NCBI GenBank assembly: GCA_017430835.1
Contig: JAFRMD010000107.1
Coordinates: 1-10,962 of the forward strand
From: Methanosphaera sp.
GTDB taxonomy: Archaea > Methanobacteriota > Methanobacteria > Methanobacteriales > Methanobacteriaceae
DNA: 10,962 nucleotides
Direction of reading: 5' to 3'
Shown here: positions 6,675 through 10,962 of the stretch, piece by piece
Layout of the letters: every line of letters begins with the position of its first letter
Position numbering within the stretch: position 1 is the stretch's first letter
The notes under the pieces: model-generated
The model's input: only the letters and a program-made list of their open reading frames with translations
What the model was told of the DNA's origin: nothing
The model's database searches: none
Translations under genes and position numbers: made by a program

Positions 6675-7121
6675 TTAATAAATATTCTCCATTATTTTTT
6701 CTTCTAAATTAACTTTTTTAAAAGCAATTTTACGAACACAGACATTTTCATGATACAAAGCTATCTTAGCCAAGTATTCATTAGAAGATAATTTTTCACA
6801 AGCTTTCTTAATAACTTTCACAGAATTATGATTTAAGACAAGTGAATATAAAACCTCTTCATCAGTTATATTATCAATTTCCTCAAATAACTTTCTTTCA
6901 TCAATAGAATTAAAGTCATTCAAACGGGAAATATGGTAATCATTCAAATCAAGGATAAATCCACAATCCAAGCAAACAAGTTCCATCATATTCTCATCAA
7001 AATTCAGATTACTACTTTTACAATCAGGACAAACCTTGGGAAAATCCTTAATGAACTGTTTGCAATGTTTACAAAAAAGAATATAACTATTTAATTTATA
7101 TACTTTATTATTTTTTTTCAT
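6675..7121 (-). CDS. Zinc-ribbon plus HEAT-like repeat protein
   Basis: A 148-residue soluble protein. The N-terminal half has three CxxC knuckles: CKHC (17-20), CPDC (31-34) and CLDCGFIL (50-57). The last two are spaced and flanked like a TFIIB-type zinc ribbon (CPDC-x15-CLDCG). The first knuckle could pair with CPDC in an alternative rubredoxin-like ribbon, or be an extra half-site. After a linker come two helical repeats, EVLYSLVLNHNSVKVIKKAC and YLAKIALYHENVCVRKIAFKK, which follow the same pattern as the HEAT-like protein at 1025-1930. The ATG at 7121 is preferred over an in-frame TTG at 7130; no strong ribosome-binding site is seen. Zinc ribbons of this type bind nucleic acid or protein, so an adaptor role is likely, but the function is unknown. 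The gene converges on the vWA pair. Confidence 0.82.
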   Translation of the reverse strand: MKKNNKVYKLNSYILFCKHCKQFIKDFPKVCPDCKSSNLNFDENMMELVCLDCGFILDLNDYHISRLNDFNSIDERKLFEEIDNITDEEVLYSLVLNHNSVKVIKKACEKLSSNEYLAKIALYHENVCVRKIAFKKVNLEEKIMENIY

Positions 7122-7607
7122 AGAAATCAATTATATCAGTATTTATCTATTGTATTTTTTTTACTTAAAAAAATGTTTATATATTATTGTAAAGATGTTT
7201 ATTATAAATTTTTAATTAATTAGATCTTAAACAGTTATTTTAAATAATAAATTTAAATATTTATAATATTTTATTTTATTAAGAACAATTTATTTTTTGA
7301 ACAATCCTATATATAACAGTATTTTTTGAATAAAAACAATAATTAAATAGGTATTATTCAGTTGTTTAACATCAACAACCTTTAATGACACTTAGTTCTA
7401 TTTATGGTATTAATTTAATGTATATTTATTGATAATGAATTGGTTAAGTCAATAATATTTATGCCTCATATTTTTTAATGTATTTGATATAACAATCACA
7501 ATAAAGTAAATTCTTTAGCTAATTTAAAAGTACTTAAATCATAGAATCATTTGAGAATACGGTTATAAATGCAGTAGACATTAATCAAATTAGTGAGGTA
7601 TATAAAA
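7122..7607. other. 486-base AT-rich intergenic stretch between divergent genes
   Basis: No open frame with a believable start and composition was found on either strand. The stretch carries the promoter of the minus-strand zinc-ribbon gene at its left end and presumably that of the long beta-helix gene at its right end; no convincing TATA box could be chosen for the latter. A hairpin with a perfect six-base stem, GTTGTT-TAACATC-AACAAC, lies at 7361-7379. TATTTTTTGAA occurs at 7291-7301 and 7320-7330. These may be regulatory, but the low complexity makes chance occurrence likely. Confidence 0.4.
7174..7184 (-). promoter_or_regulatory. Putative TATA box of the zinc-ribbon/HEAT-like gene
   Basis: On the minus strand this reads ATATATAAACA, about 58 bases upstream of ATG 7121. 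The predicted transcript start is near 7150, with a leader of about 30 bases. The sequence is close to the archaeal TTTATATA consensus and the spacing agrees with other genes in the window. Confidence 0.38.
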
Positions 7608-9161
7608 ATGAATTATAATAAAAACAATTTCACATATTTAGATAAATTAATTCATAGTGGAGAGAATGTAATTAAACTAGAAGAGGATATTATATTAGAT
7701 AAGTGGGAAGATGAAAAATTCTACGAAGGAATAATAATTGATGTAAATGATTTAATACTTGATGGAAATGGACATAAAATAGATGCAAAACAAAAAACAA
7801 GAATTTTCAAATGTATTGGCAACAACATCACAATCAAAAACATCATATTAAAGAATGGATATTCGGAGGATAGTGGAGCAGCTATAGCTAATGCTGCTTC
7901 TGTTGATATTGTAAATAGTATATTAAAAGATAATACAGCAAAAATTGATGGTGGAGCAGTATATAATGATATAATGGGAAAAATTAATATCATGAATACT
8001 GAAATTAATAATAATATTTCACAGATGGATGGTGGTGCAATTTTTAACTGGGGAGAATTGAATATAAAAGATTCGATAATTGAAGAAAATACATCTAAAG
8101 AGGATGCAAGTGCAATTCATAATGGAGGATTAACTCACAAAACATCATTATTCGGTTATGAAAAAAGAATTTATTTGAGCAATGTAAAATTAAGTATTGA
8201 AGATTCTATTATTCGTAAAAATACTGGAAGACATAGTGGTGGCGCAATATTAAATTGGGGAATATTGAATATTGTTAGTTCTACAATAGAAGACAATTCA
8301 ACAAGATATAGGGGTGGATCAATAAATAATCAAAGAACAGGAACAGTCACACTCAAAGACATAATACTTAAAAACAATAAATCACAAGGTAGTGGAGGCG
8401 CTATTTCCAATCGTGGACAAATAAAAACAGAAAATACTATATTTGAAAATAATACATCCGTAAAATCTGGAGGAGCTATACGTAACAAAAAAGGAATAAT
8501 ATTACTAATAAAGAATAAACTCTTAAGCAACATTTCATATCAAAATGGAGGAGCAATTTATAATGAAGAAGGAATAATAAATATAAGTGAAACAATGATA
8601 CAAGATAACAGGACAAGTAATTTTGGTGCAGCTATAGCTAACCTTGGACAAATAAATACTAACAAGACAGTATTTCAGGAAAACACATCCGATAATGGTG
8701 GAACAATAGCAAATATGGGTCAAATAATGACAAATAACACATTGTTCAATAAAAACTTATCATATGAAAATGGAGCTGCAATAATAAATTGGGGTCAAAT
8801 TAAGATTAATAAAGCAATGTTTAAGAATAACACTTCAAATGAAAGTGGTGGAGCCATTGTAAACTTTGGACAAATAAAAACAAAGAAAACCTCCTTCGAA
8901 AATAATATAGCAAGAAATAGTGGAGGTGCAATAGTCAATCTAGGAAATATTCAAATAAGCAAAACAAAAATAGATGGAAATATGGCAAAATATTCTGGTG
9001 GTGCAATATACAATAGTGAAGATGGAAAAATAAGCATAGAAAAAAGTGATTTAACAAACAACAAGGCAAATAAAGGTGGTGGAATTTACACGGAAAAAGA
9101 AGATAATGTGAAAATAGTAAATTCTCAAGTAGAAGACAATAGACCAGACAATATACGTTAA
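7608..9161 (+). CDS. Long parallel beta-helix repeat protein without signal peptide
   Basis: A 517-residue paralogue of the protein at 4037. The cap has FTYLDKLIH, VNDLILDGNGHKID (46-59) and NNITIKNIILKNG. From about residue 89 there are roughly 16 rungs of 22-26 residues with GGAI-x-N-type turns (GGAVYN, GGAIFN, GGAILN, GGSINN, GGAISN, GGAIRN, GGAIYN, GAAIAN, GGTIAN, GAAIIN, GGAIVN twice, GGAIYN, GGGIYT). Several rungs share a G-Q-I-x2-N/K-x-T unit, also visible in the DNA (GGACAAATAAAAACA at two places), which points to growth by internal duplication. No signal peptide, C-terminal membrane segment or Ig-like anchor domain is present and cysteines are nearly absent, so secretion is not supported by sequence. 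ATG 7608 with GAGGT eight bases upstream is chosen over GTG 7593, which lies within that ribosome-binding site. The stop lies one base from the stop of the opposing phosphatase gene. Confidence 0.88.
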   Translation: MNYNKNNFTYLDKLIHSGENVIKLEEDIILDKWEDEKFYEGIIIDVNDLILDGNGHKIDAKQKTRIFKCIGNNITIKNIILKNGYSEDSGAAIANAASVDIVNSILKDNTAKIDGGAVYNDIMGKINIMNTEINNNISQMDGGAIFNWGELNIKDSIIEENTSKEDASAIHNGGLTHKTSLFGYEKRIYLSNVKLSIEDSIIRKNTGRHSGGAILNWGILNIVSSTIEDNSTRYRGGSINNQRTGTVTLKDIILKNNKSQGSGGAISNRGQIKTENTIFENNTSVKSGGAIRNKKGIILLIKNKLLSNISYQNGGAIYNEEGIINISETMIQDNRTSNFGAAIANLGQINTNKTVFQENTSDNGGTIANMGQIMTNNTLFNKNLSYENGAAIINWGQIKINKAMFKNNTSNESGGAIVNFGQIKTKKTSFENNIARNSGGAIVNLGNIQISKTKIDGNMAKYSGGAIYNSEDGKISIEKSDLTNNKANKGGGIYTEKEDNVKIVNSQVEDNRPDNIR

Positions 9162-9162
9162 A

Positions 9163-9597
9163 TTAATTTATTATATTTTTTTCAATTATTTTCTCCAAAT
9201 ATTCCTTTATTTCATAAAAACAATCCTCATATATTAATAAGTCTCCACCAAAAGGATCGTTAATATCCAAGTATTCAGTTTCACCAGCATATTCCTTAAT
9301 AGTGTATATTTCATTATCGGGATATGTTCTTTTTAGTTCATCCCTAATATCACAGGTTAGTGTTAATATTAAATCATCTTCTTTTATTTCTAAGTCATAA
9401 ACACTTTTTGATTTATGATTTTTTAATTCGAGATTGTTATAAGAACATACTTTTATTGCATTTTCTGCTGCATTTTCTCCACTTGTTTTACTTAATCCTG
9501 CTGACAGTACTTCAACATCATCTACTAAAGATTTGAAGATTGCCTCTGCCATTGGACTTCTACACGTATTGCCATGACAAACAAATATTACTTTCAT
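9163..9597 (-). CDS. Low-molecular-weight protein phosphatase (arsenate reductase-like fold)
   Basis: A 144-residue cytosolic enzyme of the low-molecular-weight protein tyrosine phosphatase family, the normal length. The N-terminal phosphate loop is C7-HGNTC-R13-S14, with Cys7 the expected nucleophile and Arg13 the phosphate binder. The general-acid loop is D114-P-F-G-G-D near the C-terminus, followed by the usual YEDCFYEIKEYLEKI helix. Thr11 in CxGNTCRSP matches the position that gives Bacillus YwlE its preference for phospho-arginine, but the same Thr occurs in other members, so the substrate (phospho-Tyr, phospho-Arg or another) is open. There is no second redox cysteine pattern typical of ArsC. 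A GGGAT ribosome-binding site lies a few bases before ATG 9597. The nuclease-like gene ends 72 bases upstream on the same strand. The stop almost abuts the end of the beta-helix gene, so transcription of the two converges. Confidence 0.93.
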   Translation of the reverse strand: MKVIFVCHGNTCRSPMAEAIFKSLVDDVEVLSAGLSKTSGENAAENAIKVCSYNNLELKNHKSKSVYDLEIKEDDLILTLTCDIRDELKRTYPDNEIYTIKEYAGETEYLDINDPFGGDLLIYEDCFYEIKEYLEKIIEKNIIN

Positions 9598-9649
9598 ATT
9601 ATCCCTTATTAAATTTTAATTATTATCTAAGCATCAGTATAGTCCAACA

Positions 9650-9659
9650 TTTCTATAAG
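9650..9659 (-). promoter_or_regulatory. Putative TATA box of the phosphatase gene
   Basis: On the minus strand this reads CTTATAGAAA, about 57 bases upstream of ATG 9597, in the 72-base gap after the nuclease-like gene. The spacing is like that of other genes in this window. Read-through from the upstream gene is the alternative. Confidence 0.28.
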
Positions 9660-9669
9660 AATTTGATTG

Positions 9670-10338
9670 TTAATTAAATATATTGTTATCTGCAAAATCT
9701 TCTAGAGATATTATATTGAATACTTTTAACATATTATTATACTTTAAAAAGTGAGTATCATACTTTAATTCATGTAATTTATCCCATATTTTATCATGAC
9801 TTTCAAAGAATATTAGGAACATTTTGAATATTTTTGCTCTGTTGTTTAATCCAACCATTTGATTAATCTGACTTCTTTTAATTGATTGTGATGAAAATTT
9901 ACACTCATATAGATAATAAATCTTCTTATATTTCATAATAATATCCCAAGTGTGACTTTTATAGTCATTCAAATAGATTATTGATTCTCTAAATATAGTA
10001 TTGCTATAAAAATTATTTAAAATAGTATAAAATAATAATTCTAAAAAATTTCCTCTTAATTCTCCAAGATTATAGTGTTCATAAGGTTTCCATTCTTTAA
10101 ATAATTTATATATAATTTTTGAATTATTTATATTAGTATAGAACTCTTTTGAATCATTAAAATGATTTTTGTACTCATTAACACTTGTTAAATAAAAATA
10201 ATCTTTTATCGACAAATAATCATAGATTGAAAGATGTTTTTTTAAACATAAATCAATTAAATTTAGTAGATTTTGATCTTCAAGCAATTTTTCTTTATTT
10301 TTTAAATTATTTAAGTTTTCTACAATTTTTATATTCAT
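9670..10338 (-). CDS. PD-(D/E)xK nuclease-like protein
   Basis: A 222-residue soluble protein of lysine- and asparagine-rich composition. After a helical N-terminal half, the centre has GELRGNFLELLFYTI (conserved-type Glu100 in a helix). This is followed by TWDII (D132), then YYLYECKFS with E145-C-K147, and a helix SQINQMVGL. The order E ... D ... ExK ... Q is that of the PD-(D/E)xK restriction-endonuclease fold, so metal-dependent nucleic-acid cleavage is likely; the target is unknown. No methyltransferase or specificity subunit is nearby, which speaks against an ordinary restriction system. Met at 10338 is preferred because GGAGG lies 11 bases upstream. An in-frame ATG at 10356 overlaps that ribosome-binding site and would add six residues (MEENLF). 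A decayed gene lies about 50 bases upstream on the same strand and may have been its partner. The phosphatase gene follows. Confidence 0.75.
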   Translation of the reverse strand: MNIKIVENLNNLKNKEKLLEDQNLLNLIDLCLKKHLSIYDYLSIKDYFYLTSVNEYKNHFNDSKEFYTNINNSKIIYKLFKEWKPYEHYNLGELRGNFLELLFYTILNNFYSNTIFRESIIYLNDYKSHTWDIIMKYKKIYYLYECKFSSQSIKRSQINQMVGLNNRAKIFKMFLIFFESHDKIWDKLHELKYDTHFLKYNNMLKVFNIISLEDFADNNIFN

Positions 10339-10388
10339 AAATAGATTTTCCTCCATTATAAGAATATAAATTAGTATTAATATTTTTT

Positions 10389-10765
10389 TTACTTATAAAA
10401 TATTTTTAATCTAGATTTTAGATTATATAATGCATTCACAAAAGATTCAAAATCCCTTTCTTTAAATGCTTTATTGCTAATTCGTTCTGACATGGAAATT
10501 GCAGCTTTTAGTTTATTTAAATCTTCAATATTTTAAATATTTAATTTATTATATGCAATTTCTGACAACTCTACGACACGGAAATAAGATTTTTCATTAA
10601 TTTTTATTCCTTCTTCTCTAAATACATTTAATTGTTCTAAATATTTTTTATTAAATGTATCTATAGTGGCTCCTGCTATATGATTTAGCCTATGTTTTTC
10701 TATAAGGAATTTACATATTTTGGTGTTATATTAATTGTGTCTAGAGAATTAACTGTATATTCCAA
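10389..10765 (-). pseudogene. Decayed gene upstream of the nuclease-like gene (frameshift and internal stop)
   Basis: A former gene of about 125 codons can be read on the minus strand in two frames. TTG at 10765, with AGGAGGT seven bases upstream (10773-10779), starts EYTVNSLDTINITPK. The frame then breaks at a four-base A run (10718-10721 on the plus strand), and one extra A restores KICKFLIEKHRLNHIAGA and onward. A second lesion is the in-frame TAA at 10533-10535 between NKLNI and NIEDLNKLKAA. The frame continues to a TAA at 10389-10391 after LKSRLKIFYK. The product would be a small, charged, all-helical soluble protein; I do not recognise the family. Composition is coding-like throughout and the ribosome-binding site is intact, which suggests recent decay. 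Recoding or assembly error cannot be excluded. The gene probably formed an operon with the nuclease-like gene, about 50 bases downstream. Confidence 0.7.
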
Positions 10766-10772
10766 TAGTATA

Positions 10773-10779
10773 ACCTCCT
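10773..10779 (-). promoter_or_regulatory. Intact Shine-Dalgarno of the decayed gene
   Basis: The minus strand reads AGGAGGT, a near-perfect complement to the 16S rRNA 3' end, seven bases before TTG 10765. It is the main reason for placing the former start there and for regarding the decayed frame as a once-expressed gene. Confidence 0.6.
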
Positions 10780-10962
10780 ACTGTTACTATACATTTAAAC
10801 TTAATATATGATATATATAATTATTTATTTAAAAATATATATTACTAATTTATATAATAGTAATACTTTTACTTTAATAGTATTTAAATATATCTAAAAA
10901 ATATTATAATCATTAAAAAATATATTATAAAATAAATAAATTTTTAAAAATATTATAAAAAT
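10780..10962. other. Extremely AT-rich gene-free end of the window
   Basis: Bases 10801-10962 contain only about 8 G or C in 162 positions. There are no reading frames of note. AATACT/AGTATT forms a weak inverted repeat around 10863-10884, and AAAAATATTATAA-like words recur. It presumably holds the promoter of the decayed gene, but no single TATA box can be picked. Confidence 0.5.

Noticed and set aside
7291..7330. TATTTTTTGAA direct repeat as an operator or attachment site
   Set aside because: It is low-complexity, only 11 bases long, and no integrase or mobile gene is nearby.
5091..7413. TATTTATGGTATTAA shared by 5091-5105 and 7399-7413 as a common regulatory element
   Set aside because: A 15-base match between two sites is about what chance allows in 11 kb of DNA this rich in A and T, and the flanks do not match.
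7721..8723. Minus-strand open frames inside the long beta-helix gene
   Set aside because: They are shadows of the repeat gene: hydrophobic, serine/isoleucine-rich translations of the reverse strand with no supporting start signals.
10801..10962. AT-rich end of the window as a replication origin or CRISPR leader
   Set aside because: No origin recognition box pairs, no spaced repeats and no cas or orc1/cdc6 gene are present; base composition alone is not enough.

Overview
The window looks like a piece of a very AT-rich methanogenic archaeon of the Methanobacteriales, most likely Methanosphaera (gut type). The evidence is the extreme A+T content, the archaeal ribosome-binding sites of the AAGGTGAT/GGAGG type, the TATA-like boxes about 55-65 bases upstream of several starts, and the Asn-rich parallel beta-helix proteins with GGAI-N rungs that are typical of Methanosphaera and Methanobrevibacter. 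The genus is inferred from these features; no database was searched.

Region 1 (1-1930, minus strand) is a compact three-gene unit: a HEAT-like repeat protein, a small protein with an RyR-like C-terminal motif, and a nucleotidyltransferase of the RlaP type that runs off the left edge. Region 2 (2069-3853, minus) is glmS, a complete glucosamine-6-phosphate synthase that supplies amino sugars for the cell envelope. Its upstream region, about 180 bases with a 16-base hairpin, is shared with a divergent beta-helix gene.

Region 3 (4037-9161) is an accessory block. It holds a short beta-helix protein, a 360-base gene-free stretch rich in small inverted repeats, two tandem stand-alone vWA-domain proteins with intact MIDAS motifs, an opposing zinc-ribbon plus HEAT-like protein, about 490 bases of gene-free AT-rich DNA, and a longer beta-helix protein with about 16 rungs. 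Neither beta-helix protein has a visible signal peptide or membrane anchor, which is unusual for this otherwise surface-associated fold. The zinc-ribbon protein carries the same kind of 24-residue repeat as the HEAT-like protein of region 1.

Region 4 (9163-10962, minus) contains a low-molecular-weight protein phosphatase, a PD-(D/E)xK nuclease-like protein and, directly upstream of the nuclease, a decayed gene with a frameshift and an internal stop. The window ends in DNA that is about 95% A+T.

Only glmS has a well-fixed pathway. The rest looks like an accessory or conflict-related neighbourhood: a putative RNA-repair-type nucleotidyltransferase operon, a vWA/beta-helix/HEAT group of possibly intracellular scaffolds, and a nuclease whose partner gene has decayed. 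No transposase, integrase, tRNA, rRNA or CRISPR array was seen.
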